A program made the translations under genes and the position numbers. A stretch of DNA of 19,865 nucleotides from JBOGWP01 sp050693875 (GTDB lineage Bacteria; Actinomycetota; CADDZG01; JAHWKV01; JBOGWP01). The DNA lies in NCBI GenBank assembly GCA_050693875.1, contig JBOGWP010000092.1, forward strand, positions 1-19,865, given 5' to 3'. Below the pieces are notes generated by a model. It saw nothing but the letters and a program-made list of their open reading frames with translations. It did not search any database and was not told the DNA's origin. This document shows positions 1 through 8,213 of the stretch, one piece after another (within the stretch, counting starts at the first letter, position 1; every line of letters begins with the position of its first letter).

Positions 1-67
1 GTCGTTCATCGAGATGGGGCATCACGACGGAGAGCTTTCGGCGCAGCGCCTCCTCCGTGACCTCCAC
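1..67 (-). CDS. Putative ISAzo13-like transposase, N-terminal fragment (cut by window edge)
   Basis: Reading leftwards from a GTG at 65-67 gives 22 codons that run off the window, with the peptide ending in LSVVMPHLDER. An in-frame TAG lies four codons upstream, so the GTG is about the earliest possible start, although no good Shine-Dalgarno precedes it. The pattern of a short acidic helix followed by PHLDER resembles the N-terminus of ISAzo13-type DDE transposases, as recalled from family members. It could also be an unrelated short ORF. Terminal inverted repeats cannot be identified from the part that is visible. It lies 56 bp beyond the stop of the transglutaminase gene, so the element would have inserted just downstream of that operon. 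Confidence 0.35.
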   Translation of the reverse strand, partial: MEVTEEALRRKLSVVMPHLDER

Positions 68-123
68 CGGAAGAGGCTACATCACGAAGGGTATGATCGC
101 GCGGATTGTTAGCTACCACTCCC

Positions 124-2361
124 TTAGCGGCGGGACCGCATCGCGGTGCGGCGCTCTCCGTTGCGGCTCCGCCTCCCCGCCACGATCGTGCCGATCGCCC
201 CAGCAGGGGCTTCGGCAGCATGCTCGACGAGGGCCACACCCACACGGCGGGCGGCGTCGGCGCAGCTCCGGGCATCCTCGACACCCAGCGGCATGCCGCC
301 GTATACCTCTCGCTCGAGCGCGCCGACGACGACGAGCAGGTCTCCGTCAAGGTTGGCCCTCCGCATGAGTGTCCGGGCGTACTCGCCCGGCGTCGACCAT
401 GGGGGTCGTGGAATCCCCGCCTCGGCGCCGGCCCGCTCGACGAAGCGGAACGCCTCGGTTGCCGCGGCCCCGCCCGTAGCCGGTGGAGGCCGGAGGAGCC
501 GCTCCCGCCGACGCCTGGCCGCGAGTCGGCGGAGCAGAGCCCGTGCCGCGACGCCGGCCGCCGCAAGGCCGGCGAGGAGCGCCGCGGCGATGGGGCCCGA
601 ATTGACCAGGAACTGCAGGAGCCGGCGTACGGCGGCGCCGATCGTCGCCGGGAGCCCGTCCGGGATCAGCCGCCCAAGCGCTCGGAATATTCCGCGGAGG
701 AGATCGAAGCCGGGGGCGGCGCTGGTGGGAGCGGGCTCGGCGCTGGGAACGGCGTGCGTCGGGTCGAACTGCATCCACCCCGTCCCCGGGAAGAACACCT
801 CGACCCAGGAGTGCGCGTCGGAGCCGCGGACCTCGAAGTATCCGGAGAAGAGGTTGCGCTGGCCGGCGTCGTAGCCGGTGGCGAAGCGCGCCGGGACGCC
901 GGCAGCACGAAGCAGCACCGCCATCGACGACGCGATCTGCTCGCAGTACCCCCGTCGGTCCTCGAAGAGGAAATGGTCGACGGCATCGCTGCCGCGCGGC
1001 TGCCGCGGGATGTCGAGCAGGTACCGGGTATTGGCAGCAAGCCAATGCTGGACGGCCTCCGCCTTCCCGAGAATGGTGGAGCGGCCGGCCGTCACTTGTG
1101 CGGAGAGGGCTCGCACCCGCTCGGGAAGGTCGGGTGGGAGCTGCGTGTACCGGGCGAGGATCTCGGGCGGGGTTCCCTCCGTCGTCACCTCGAGCTCGCG
1201 CCGTGCCGGGGTCGGAAGGTCGGAGACGACGCTGTAGACGAGCCCCTCCTCGAGGGTGAAACCGGTCCGCAGCGCGAGATAGTCGTCGCTCTCGACGCGG
1301 CCGCCCGGAAACCAGACCTCTCTCGGATGGTAGGCGGCGAACACGATGTTGGGCTGCGCCGACTCGACGTAGAAGGTCTGCACGAGCTCGACGCTCGGCC
1401 CCCGGCGGCCTCGCTCGGTGGGCACGCTGAAGGGAAGTCCCCGGAGCGGGGCCGGCTCGCCGCCCGAGCTGGTCCACGCGCTCGAGCGGTAGGTGTCGAA
1501 GACGGCCCCCCGCCAGAAGGCCGGCTGCGCCGCCCGCACCCGCATGACGACCTCGTCCGACAGCTTGCCCCGGGTGCGGAGGTCGACGTAGTTGGCGAAC
1601 CCGAAGTATGCGCCGGCGGCGGGCCGTGCCGGATCGGGCCCGGGGCCGCTTCCGCTGGGCAAGCCGGGGTTCACGATGCCGGACCCCTTCGGAAGGGGCA
1701 CGAAGCTCGGAAGCCGGAAGGGCAACGATGCCAGCGCTCCGCCACGGCCTCGCGGCGCAAACATGAGCACCAGACCTCCGGCCAGCACGATGATTGCCAA
1801 GCTCAGAGCCGCCGAGCGCGGCCCGACGGGAAGCCGGCGCGCCGCCTGCGGACCCGCGGCAGGGGGCCGGGCGGGCCGCACCGAGCCAGCATGCCGCTCC
1901 CGCACCTCGGAGGCGTGGAACGCAACGAGCGCCGCGAGCGTCGCCGCGCCCCACGGCGCAAACACCCAGAGGAACGATGCGTCGAGGGAGAGGGAGCCGG
2001 CGAGCGCGATCAGCGCCACGGACGCGCCCAGCGAGAAGTGCAGGTCACGCCGGCGCGGCACATCGAAGGAGTGGAGCACCTGGACCCACAGGAAGATCTC
2101 GGCCAGCGGACCGCGGGCGTCGTCCACGCTCGTGGCCCCCGACACCGAGCGTAGGAAGTTGGCAAACACGGCGAGCAGGCCTGCGGCGAGCGCGACCTTG
2201 AGCCAGGTGTTCGACGAGCGCCGCCGGTAGAAGGAGACGAGGTAGCCGCCGGGGGTCAGGACGAGCACCACCAGCCCGATCGCCGTCGGTACCGCCTCCT
2301 GCCAGAGGAGCCCGGCGATGGCGATCATCACCGCGGCGGCGACGAGCACCCGGAGCGCCAC
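124..2361 (-). CDS. Membrane transglutaminase-like protein (TgpA/DUF3488 type)
   Basis: Predicted 745-residue membrane protein. Residues 1-202 hold several hydrophobic segments (about 6-40, 56-70, 108-148, 185-202), as in the DUF3488/TgpA N-terminal domain. A proline-rich loop and extracytoplasmic region follow, then the transglutaminase core with Cys473 in GYCEQIASSMAVLLRAAG, His517 in DAHSWVEVFF and Asp533 in QFDPTH, a complete Cys-His-Asp triad. A further membrane segment at about 587-610 and a cytosolic DUF4129-like tail end the protein. The open frame continues far upstream inside the DUF58 gene, but that part is out-of-frame shadow. GTG at 2359-2361 is chosen because the hydrophobic N-terminus starts there and a GGGGG tract lies about 12 nt before it. 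It is last in the moxR-DUF58-transglutaminase operon. The family is linked to envelope or stress functions; the substrate is unknown. Confidence 0.88.
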   Translation of the reverse strand: MALRVLVAAAVMIAIAGLLWQEAVPTAIGLVVLVLTPGGYLVSFYRRRSSNTWLKVALAAGLLAVFANFLRSVSGATSVDDARGPLAEIFLWVQVLHSFDVPRRRDLHFSLGASVALIALAGSLSLDASFLWVFAPWGAATLAALVAFHASEVRERHAGSVRPARPPAAGPQAARRLPVGPRSAALSLAIIVLAGGLVLMFAPRGRGGALASLPFRLPSFVPLPKGSGIVNPGLPSGSGPGPDPARPAAGAYFGFANYVDLRTRGKLSDEVVMRVRAAQPAFWRGAVFDTYRSSAWTSSGGEPAPLRGLPFSVPTERGRRGPSVELVQTFYVESAQPNIVFAAYHPREVWFPGGRVESDDYLALRTGFTLEEGLVYSVVSDLPTPARRELEVTTEGTPPEILARYTQLPPDLPERVRALSAQVTAGRSTILGKAEAVQHWLAANTRYLLDIPRQPRGSDAVDHFLFEDRRGYCEQIASSMAVLLRAAGVPARFATGYDAGQRNLFSGYFEVRGSDAHSWVEVFFPGTGWMQFDPTHAVPSAEPAPTSAAPGFDLLRGIFRALGRLIPDGLPATIGAAVRRLLQFLVNSGPIAAALLAGLAAAGVAARALLRRLAARRRRERLLRPPPATGGAAATEAFRFVERAGAEAGIPRPPWSTPGEYARTLMRRANLDGDLLVVVGALEREVYGGMPLGVEDARSCADAARRVGVALVEHAAEAPAGAIGTIVAGRRSRNGERRTAMRSRR

Positions 2362-2420
2362 GGAGTCCTCGGCCCCCTGGTGGCGGGCGGCCGCCTTGGA
2401 TGCGGTCGAGGGAACGGCGG

Positions 2421-3686
2421 CTAGTGGGTCGGCGGCTCGGACAGGCAATGCTCGAGACCCTCCCCCATGCGGACCCGGTAGACAATCGTGCGTGCCGCCT
2501 CGAGCTGGTCGATCAGCCGCTGCTCCTCCTCGGGTCGAAGGGCCGAGGAGCTCACGGCGTCGTAGCTGGGCGCGGAGAGCATCACCGCGATGACCCGGGC
2601 GGACCGCTCCTGCAGGATCGAGACCGCGCGTGGGGCCTCCTCCACGTTGCGGCGCGTGCCGGGAAAGATCAACACGTTCGTCGAACGTCGATGGATCTCG
2701 CCGATCGCCTCCTCCGCGACCCGGGCCAGACCCCGCCGACCATCCGCCTCGAGGGCGGCCAGCCAGTCGAGGGCATCGATGCGCGCCGGGTCGAGGAGGT
2801 GGCGGAGCCCCTCCTTCGAGTCGCAGAGCAGCTGCACCGGGTGGCCCGCCTCGAGCGCGTAGACGAGCAGCGACGCCGCACAGGCAACCGCATCCTCGAA
2901 CGTCGTCGCGGGCTCCTTCCCGACGCGCTCGCCGGCATCGATGACGATGCCGAGCCGAGAGGCGAGCTGCTCCTCGAACTCGCGGACCAGCAGCCTTCCG
3001 CCTCGCGCCGTCGAGGGCCAGTGCACGTGGCGCAGGCTGTCGCCCGAGCGGTAGTCGCGGAGTCCGTAGAACTCCAGCCCCGCGCCGCGCCGTCGGCGCT
3101 CGTGGAGCGGCTCGTTTGGGGTGCTGGCGGCCTCCAGCAGCGGGAAGCTTCGCAGCGGCACCCACCGTGGGTGCACGATCATCGGCGACCCCAGCTGGAA
3201 CCGGCGCCGGGCGAGGGAGATCCCGAACGGAGAGGCCGAGGCGAGCTCGACCGGCCCGCCCGGATAGATGCCGCGCCTGATGGGCACGACCTCGTAGCGA
3301 AGCGTCGCCGCGACGCCCGGAGGGAGCCGCTCGACCAGGAAGGGAGTCAGTCCGCAGAAGTCGTCGCTGCCCTCGACCGCCCGTCGCTCCCCGCGCCCGG
3401 CATTGTGGACCCGTAGCTCCACATACACCGGGTCGCCCGCTCGTGAGGAGGAGGCCACCCGGCGGGTCACCTCGATGCCCCGGACCGCCGCGACCGGAGC
3501 AACCAGGCCCGCGGCCACGACGCCGAGGATGGTGGCGGCAAGCACGAACAGCCACCCGGCCTGCACGTTGCTTCCGACAAGGAACAGGACGAGAGCCGCC
3601 CCGAGCAACGAGAGGGCCCGCCTCGTCGGCCGGCCCAGGCGAGCGTGGCCGGTGGGGCGAGCGCGCCGCTCGGGTTTAGTTTCCAA
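2421..3686 (-). CDS. DUF58 domain protein (MoxR-associated, VWA-like fold)
   Basis: Predicted 421-residue protein. Two hydrophobic segments at about 25-40 and 44-64 are followed by a beta-rich region. The DUF58 signature sits at residues 209-238, LRDYRSGDSLRHVHWPSTAR followed by GGRLLVREFE. DUF58 proteins are the regular partners of MoxR AAA+ ATPases and have a von Willebrand A-like C-terminal half. The molecular role is not established; assisting assembly or maturation of envelope proteins is the usual proposal. The start is a TTG at 3684-3686, overlapping the moxR stop by 11 nt, which implies translational coupling. No other credible start precedes the membrane segments. The stop is 59 bp before the chosen transglutaminase start. 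Confidence 0.9.
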   Translation of the reverse strand: METKPERRARPTGHARLGRPTRRALSLLGAALVLFLVGSNVQAGWLFVLAATILGVVAAGLVAPVAAVRGIEVTRRVASSSRAGDPVYVELRVHNAGRGERRAVEGSDDFCGLTPFLVERLPPGVAATLRYEVVPIRRGIYPGGPVELASASPFGISLARRRFQLGSPMIVHPRWVPLRSFPLLEAASTPNEPLHERRRRGAGLEFYGLRDYRSGDSLRHVHWPSTARGGRLLVREFEEQLASRLGIVIDAGERVGKEPATTFEDAVACAASLLVYALEAGHPVQLLCDSKEGLRHLLDPARIDALDWLAALEADGRRGLARVAEEAIGEIHRRSTNVLIFPGTRRNVEEAPRAVSILQERSARVIAVMLSAPSYDAVSSSALRPEEEQRLIDQLEAARTIVYRVRMGEGLEHCLSEPPTH

Positions 3687-4623
3687 CCGGTACCGGGACC
3701 CGCTCGAGAATCTGGCGGACGATGCTCCGTCCGGCGGCGGGGCCGAGCCGCAGTTGCGGCTTCGGGACGATGCGGTGGCCGAGCACGAGCGGCGCCGCAG
3801 CCTTGACGTCGTCGGGAAGAACGTAGTCGCGGCCCAGGAGCAGCGAGCGCGCCTGGGCGAAGTGGATCAGCCCCAGCGAGCCGCGGGGCCCGGCACCGAG
3901 CGCCAGATCTGGGTGACTGCGGGTCGCCGCGACGAGGGCCACGGCGTAGTCGATCACGGAGGTCGCGACCCGTGTCTCGCGGACCCGGGCCCGGATCTCC
4001 TCGACCTCGCCGAGCGAGATCACCGGGCCAAGATGCTCGATCGGGTGCTCGAGCATCTGCGCCTCGACGATGCGCCGCTCCTCACCGGCGTCGGGGTACC
4101 CAATTGACGCGGCGATGAGGAACCGGTCGACCTGGCCCTCCGGCAGCGGATACGTCCCGTGGTACTCGATGGGATTCTGGGTGGCGATCACGAAGAACGG
4201 GGACGGCACCGGGCGGGAGACTCCCTCCGCGGTGACCTGACGCTCCTCCATCGCCTCGAGCAGTGCCGCCTGCGTGCGGGGGGTGGTCCTGTTGACCTCG
4301 TCGACCACCACGACATTGGCAAAGATCGGACCGGGGACGAACTCGAACTCCGCCCTGGCCTGGTGATAGATCGCCACGCCGGTGATGTCCGAAGGGAGCA
4401 GGTCGGGGGTCGCCTGCACCCGCTTGAAGACCCCGTCGATGGAACGGGCGATCGCCTTGGCGAGCATGGTCTTGCCCACACCGGGGGCGTCCTCGAGCAG
4501 GAGGTGCCCGTCCGCGGCCAGTGCCCCGATCGAAGCCTCTATCACCCCGCGCTTGCCGACGATGACCGACTCGACGTTGCCGACGATCCGCTGCAGCGCA
4601 TCGACGGCGGCGCTCCTATCCAC
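3676..4623 (-). CDS. MoxR family AAA+ ATPase
   Basis: Predicted 315-residue AAA+ ATPase. Walker A is DAPGVGKT at 45-52 and Walker B is VVVVDEVNR at 104-112. The family motifs ATQNPIE and YPLPEGQVDRF follow, and the C-terminal lid domain is present, so the length is normal for the family. MoxR ATPases act as chaperone-like partners of the DUF58/VWA proteins encoded beside them. GTG at 4621-4623 is preferred because AAGGGA lies 6-7 nt upstream; an ATG at 4734 in the same frame would add 37 residues unlike the family. A GATAAT hexamer (minus strand, 4675-4680) could be the -10 of the operon promoter, giving a leader of about 45 nt, but no good -35 is seen. Confidence 0.93.
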   Translation of the reverse strand: MDRSAAVDALQRIVGNVESVIVGKRGVIEASIGALAADGHLLLEDAPGVGKTMLAKAIARSIDGVFKRVQATPDLLPSDITGVAIYHQARAEFEFVPGPIFANVVVVDEVNRTTPRTQAALLEAMEERQVTAEGVSRPVPSPFFVIATQNPIEYHGTYPLPEGQVDRFLIAASIGYPDAGEERRIVEAQMLEHPIEHLGPVISLGEVEEIRARVRETRVATSVIDYAVALVAATRSHPDLALGAGPRGSLGLIHFAQARSLLLGRDYVLPDDVKAAAPLVLGHRIVPKPQLRLGPAAGRSIVRQILERVPVPVGN

Positions 4624-5048
4624 GCAGGGTCCCTTCCCTCGAACCTCCGGTGCGACCCGCCCGGCGGCTCTGCCATTATCGGTTGAGCTCGGAAATCCTC
4701 CGGCTCCCTCCGACAGCGCGTTCCCTCGAGTCATCGGCGCTCGCGCGGGCCGAGCGTAGTGCTAGTGGGGCGCTTCGCTCCCCGGCACAGGTTGGAAAGG
4801 CAAGGGGCGGCCTCCGGCCGCGGTCCTCAATGTTGGCCCGCCTCGCCCGCTCGGCGAGCCGAGCCTCCGGCCGCGGTCCTCAATGTCGGCCCGCCTCGCC
4901 CGCTCGGCGAGCCGAGCCTCCGGCGTCGTTCAATGCCGGCAGGGCCTCGCTTCGCTCGGGGCCTGCCGGGCCCCGCTTGAGGTGCGCCCCGGTCGGTCTC
5001 GTCCCAAGACTTGACTCATTCGCACCAACTTCGGCACCTCGAGCTGGG
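4624..5048. other. Intergenic region with no credible gene
   Basis: These 425 bp separate the M23 peptidase stop from the moxR start. Open frames here are short, low in complexity and made largely of repeat sequence. The right two-thirds holds the 53-bp tandem repeats and an inverted repeat listed separately. The part nearest moxR carries its Shine-Dalgarno and the possible GATAAT box. No tRNA or other known RNA is recognised. Confidence 0.6.
4799..4975. repeat. 53-bp tandem repeat, two near-identical copies plus a diverged third
   Basis: The unit starting CCTCCGGCCGCGGTCCTCAA at 4811 recurs at 4864 with an exact 53-bp period; copies 4811-4863 and 4864-4916 differ at one base (TGTTGG against TGTCGG). 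A third, diverged unit starts at 4917 with CCTCCGGCG. It ends in an inverted repeat, CCGGCAGG at 4936-4943 against CCTGCCGG at 4962-4969. The leading GGCAAGGGG at 4799 and the third unit both have counterparts at 14028-14110, so this is an expanded version of a dispersed intergenic element rather than an isolated array. Confidence 0.8.
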
Positions 5049-6245
5049 CTAGCGGAAGAGGGTCATCGGGTCGCGCGGCTCCCCGTTCACCCGGGTCTCG
5101 AAGTGGAGGTGGGGGCCGGTGCAATAGCCCGTGCACCCGACGGCCCCGATCCTCGATCCACGGGCCACGCGGCCTCCCGTGCTCACGGCCACCGACGACA
5201 GGTGGGCGTACAGGGTGGCCAGGGCGCCTCCGTGGTCGATGACCACGGTCGACCCGTAGCCCCCTCGGGAACCTGCGAACACGACCTCGCCGGCCTCGGC
5301 CGCGATCATCTGCTGGCCCGGGGGGGCCTCGATGTCGATACCGGCATGGAAGCGACGGTCGCCGAAGATGGGATGGATCCGGCCTCCGAACGGCGAGGTC
5401 ATCGGTCCCGTCGTCGGCCAGGCGAGGCGCACGCCCGACCCAGCCTGGAACACTTGCCCTCGCTGGCGTGAGCGGAGGAGGGCGGCGATGCTCCGCGACT
5501 CCGCATCGAGCGCCTGCATCTGGCGCAGGTACTCCGCCCGGTCGGCTTGGGCGCCGGCCAGCAGACGCCGGTGCACAGCCGTCTCCTGCACGACGCGCTG
5601 GCGCGCCGAGGCGACCGACGACTTCAGCTGCTCGATCGAGGCCGTCTGCTCGCCGATCGCGACCAGCACCGCGGCGATCTCGGATCGCTGCTGCTCCACC
5701 TCGGCACGGCGCCGCTCCAGCTGCTCGGACAGCCGCAGGAGTCCCGCCAGGCGATCGCGGTCCTGCCGCACCGCCTCGGCAACGAAGTCGAGTCGCGAGA
5801 CGAAGCTTCGGAAGGTCCGGGCGCCGAGAAGCATCTCGAGATAGGCCCCCGGCCCCGACTTGTACACGCTTCGGGCACGATCCCGCTGCCGGCCCCGCAG
5901 GGACTCCGCCCGCCCGGCCACCGAGCCGATGACGTCCCCGAGCTCGAGCAGCCGGCTCTTGGCATCGCCGAGCGCGGCTTCAGTCTCGTTCAGCCGGACA
6001 TGGGCAGCGGCGACGTCCCGCTCGTACCCGGCAATCTGGCGCTCCAGAGCCGCACGTCTCGACTCGCTCGCGGCGATCTGTGCCCGGCGGCTCTTCGCCT
6101 CCCGCTCCACGGCGTCGATCTTTGCCTTCAGCGCCGCCTTCTCCCGTTCGATCTGCCGCTGGCGGTCCGCCTCCGGACTCGAGGCGGCGGCGGGGAAGGC
6201 CCTCGCCGGCAGCGTTGCGAGGAGCACCAGCACGACGGTCGCCAC
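5049..6245 (-). CDS. Secreted coiled-coil M23 peptidase (EnvC/LytM type), probable FtsEX partner
   Basis: Predicted 398-residue murein hydrolase. An N-terminal signal (about 1-22, MATVVLVLLATLPARAFPAA) is followed by a long Arg/Glu/Ala-rich coiled coil from about 25 to 265 and an M23 domain at about 280-395. Metal and catalytic residues are intact: His300 and Asp304 in FHAGID, His348 in LYAHLS, and His379/His381 in GPHLHFE. Unlike EnvC, whose domain is catalytically degenerate, this protein should cut peptidoglycan cross-links itself. GTG at 6243-6245 is preceded by AGAGGA at a good distance. The coiled-coil layout and position two genes after ftsEX match EnvC, PcsB and RipC, hydrolase factors controlled by FtsX. 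That FtsEX controls this protein is inference. Confidence 0.9.
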   Translation of the reverse strand: MATVVLVLLATLPARAFPAAASSPEADRQRQIEREKAALKAKIDAVEREAKSRRAQIAASESRRAALERQIAGYERDVAAAHVRLNETEAALGDAKSRLLELGDVIGSVAGRAESLRGRQRDRARSVYKSGPGAYLEMLLGARTFRSFVSRLDFVAEAVRQDRDRLAGLLRLSEQLERRRAEVEQQRSEIAAVLVAIGEQTASIEQLKSSVASARQRVVQETAVHRRLLAGAQADRAEYLRQMQALDAESRSIAALLRSRQRGQVFQAGSGVRLAWPTTGPMTSPFGGRIHPIFGDRRFHAGIDIEAPPGQQMIAAEAGEVVFAGSRGGYGSTVVIDHGGALATLYAHLSSVAVSTGGRVARGSRIGAVGCTGYCTGPHLHFETRVNGEPRDPMTLFR

Positions 6246-6388
6246 GACCGATCCTCTCAGATCTATGCTCCCTTTCTCTGCATCATCACTACTTTACTCT
6301 CGCCCCAGACGGAGGAAGCCTGGGTGCCTCGCCGAGGGGACCAGATGAGCATCGGAGGGCGCCGGAGGCGGCTTGAGGGCCCGGACGC

Positions 6389-6419
6389 GCAGCCGCCCGG
6401 GGAAACCCCGGGCGGCTGC
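6389..6419 (-). terminator. Perfect 14-bp hairpin after the secreted repeat protein gene
   Basis: GCAGCCGCCCGGGG at 6389-6402 and its exact reverse complement at 6406-6419 are separated by AAA. The hairpin starts 19 bp after the TAA of the repeat-protein gene. No T-tract follows on either strand. It therefore looks like a U-less terminator or an mRNA 3' stabiliser rather than a classical intrinsic terminator. It separates that gene from the M23 gene, which presumably has its own promoter between 6246 and 6388; no convincing hexamers are seen there. Confidence 0.6.
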
Positions 6420-6438
6420 AGTGCGAGGTGCGGGTTGC

Positions 6439-8139
6439 TTAGAAGCGCGCCGCCGCGACGATCGGCTGGTTCAGCTTGATGCCGCCCGTCGAGCCGAGGA
6501 ACTTGGCGTCGCCGAAGGAGAAGACCCCTCCGTCGGAGGCGATCAGCCAGTAGCCGTCGCCCGATGCGGTGGACGCCATGGTCACAATCGGCTTGTTCAG
6601 CTTCTGGCCGCCCGTCGATCCCAGGAAGTCCGAGGCGCCGAAAGCAAAGACACCGCCGTCGGCTGCGGTGAACCAGTAGCCGTTGTCGCTGCGGTGCGCC
6701 GACATCGCCACGATCGGCGAGTTCAGCTTCACGCCGCCGGTCGATCCCTTGAACACGGCGTCCCCGAAGGCGAAGACACCGCCGTCCGCCGCAACGAGCC
6801 AGTAACCCTCTCCCGTGCGGGTCGGGGCGATCCCGACGATCGGCGAGTTGAGCTTCAGGCCACCCGTCGATCCGTGGAACGAGGCGTCGCCGAAGGCGAA
6901 GATGCCGCCGTCTCGCGCCGCCAGCCAGTAGCCCGCCCCGGTCGGAGTCACCGCGATCCCGATGATGGGCTGGTTGAGTTTGGTGCCTCCGGTCGACCCC
7001 AGGAAGTCGGCATTGCCGAAGGCGAAGATCCCTCCGTCGGCCGCGGCCATCCAGTAGCCCCTGCCGTTGCGGGTCGGGGCCGTGGCGACGATTGGCTGGT
7101 TGAGCCGCACGCCACCGGTCGAACCGAAGAACTCGGAGGCCCCGAAGGCGAACACGCCGCCGTCGGAGGCGACCATCCAGTACCCCTGCTCGGCGCCGCC
7201 CGGCGTCGGGGTCGGCGAGGGGCTGGGGGACGGGCTGGGGCCGCCACATCCGGCTGGGCCGGCGATCGCCAGGTTCGTGAAGCCCTTGGCGACGTCGGCG
7301 ACCTTCACCGCCGTCCCGTACGTAGCGGGGTTGCTGGGGTCGGTGTTCACCTTGAAGGTCTTGCCGGGAATCGCCGTGGTCGGGTCCCCCTCGTCGATCC
7401 CCCACAGGACGCCGCTCTCGTCGAAGTCGGCCCCCGCGGAGTTCACGGTGTTCAACTGGAGACCCCCCTCTACCGAGGCGTCACCGGTCGCGGTATTGAG
7501 CTTCACCAGGAGGTCATCCGCCTGAGGGTCCTGGCTCGTGATGCCGAACAGGTCCGTCCCTCGGCTGGCGAGCGCGGGCACCCGAGCGCCCGTCGCGCCG
7601 ATCTGCGTGAGGATCCCGGTCGCCGGATCGACCTTGTACAACACCCGGAAGGCCGGATCCTTCCCCGCGCCGGTGATCCACATCGTGCCCGCGCAGTCGA
7701 CGCTGAGCCCGGCCGCCTTGATCGGGTCCGGGCCGGTGATGAGCGTGCCGTCCGAATTCTTCAGCGGGACTTGTTGGAGGATTGCCGCGGTGCCGGTGTG
7801 CAGCCGGAGAAGGGCGAGGCCCTGCTCGGCCAGCCCCGGAGCGTTGATCGCCCACAGGTTCCCGCTTGTGTCGAAGGTGAGGCCCTCGATGTTGTTGTAC
7901 CCCGCCCCCCCAGGGTCCCCGACAAGAGTGAGGTTCCCCGTGTTCATGTCGATCTTGTAGAGACTGTTGTCTCCGCCGAGCCCGCTCTGGACGGCGAATG
8001 CGGCCGCGGCGGTCGACTGCGACCGCGCTGGCATCGTGGCGATGACGAGCATCGTCGCCACGAGCATGAGCCCCGCGGCAATTGCCGCTCCAGGCCGAGC
8101 TGCGTGAGCGCGCAGCGCCGCCACCTTACCTACAGACAT
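6439..8139 (-). CDS. Secreted protein with six GYW..DGG.FAFG repeats
   Basis: Predicted 566-residue exported protein. A signal peptide (about 1-41, hydrophobic core AAGLMLVATMLVIATM, then ARSQS) precedes a region of about 250 residues with propeller-like phrases (SLYKIDMNTGNLTLVG, LYKVDPATGILTQIG). A PSPSPSPSPTPTP linker follows. Residues 319-566 hold six tandem 42-residue repeats (the last is 38) with the pattern GYW, DGG(V/I)F(A/S)FG, F.GSTGG, LN.PI. Such repeats are frequent in exported actinobacterial proteins, often beside cell-wall or peptidase domains; they probably fold as a beta-propeller or similar all-beta structure. The start is ATG at 8137-8139, with GGAGG 7 nt upstream. It is flanked by ftsX and the M23 gene but has its own promoter and hairpin. 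Its function is unknown. Confidence 0.88.
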   Translation of the reverse strand: MSVGKVAALRAHAARPGAAIAAGLMLVATMLVIATMPARSQSTAAAAFAVQSGLGGDNSLYKIDMNTGNLTLVGDPGGAGYNNIEGLTFDTSGNLWAINAPGLAEQGLALLRLHTGTAAILQQVPLKNSDGTLITGPDPIKAAGLSVDCAGTMWITGAGKDPAFRVLYKVDPATGILTQIGATGARVPALASRGTDLFGITSQDPQADDLLVKLNTATGDASVEGGLQLNTVNSAGADFDESGVLWGIDEGDPTTAIPGKTFKVNTDPSNPATYGTAVKVADVAKGFTNLAIAGPAGCGGPSPSPSPSPTPTPGGAEQGYWMVASDGGVFAFGASEFFGSTGGVRLNQPIVATAPTRNGRGYWMAAADGGIFAFGNADFLGSTGGTKLNQPIIGIAVTPTGAGYWLAARDGGIFAFGDASFHGSTGGLKLNSPIVGIAPTRTGEGYWLVAADGGVFAFGDAVFKGSTGGVKLNSPIVAMSAHRSDNGYWFTAADGGVFAFGASDFLGSTGGQKLNKPIVTMASTASGDGYWLIASDGGVFSFGDAKFLGSTGGIKLNQPIVAAARF

Positions 8140-8184
8140 GCACCTGCCTCCTCTCTTCCCCCCCTCGACCCCGAGCCCCAAGGA

Positions 8185-8213
8185 ACCCTAGGAACAATGC
8201 TCAGACGTGTCAA
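8185..8213 (-). promoter_or_regulatory. Sigma-70-type promoter of the secreted repeat protein gene
   Basis: On the minus strand a perfect -35 TTGACA (8208-8213) is followed after exactly 17 bp by TAGGGT (8185-8190), a form of -10 common in GC-rich actinobacteria. Transcription would start near 8178, giving a leader of about 39 nt that includes the GGAGG site. The surrounding 8180-8300 stretch is clearly richer in A and T than its neighbours. Confidence 0.7.

Noticed and set aside
106..2154. 682-residue plus-strand frame opposite the transglutaminase gene
   Set aside because: Shadow of a gene with a complete catalytic triad; no motif in the antisense product.
2362..3555. N-terminal extension of the transglutaminase frame
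   Set aside because: It overlaps the whole DUF58 gene out of frame, is Arg/Gly/Pro-rich and lacks membrane segments; the GTG at 2361 fits the family start.
4624..4734. ATG start adding 37 residues to MoxR
   Set aside because: The added residues are low-complexity and unlike the family, whereas the GTG at 4623 has a good Shine-Dalgarno.
4811..4970. Tandem repeats as a CRISPR array
   Set aside because: The units are contiguous with no unique spacers, and no cas genes are near.
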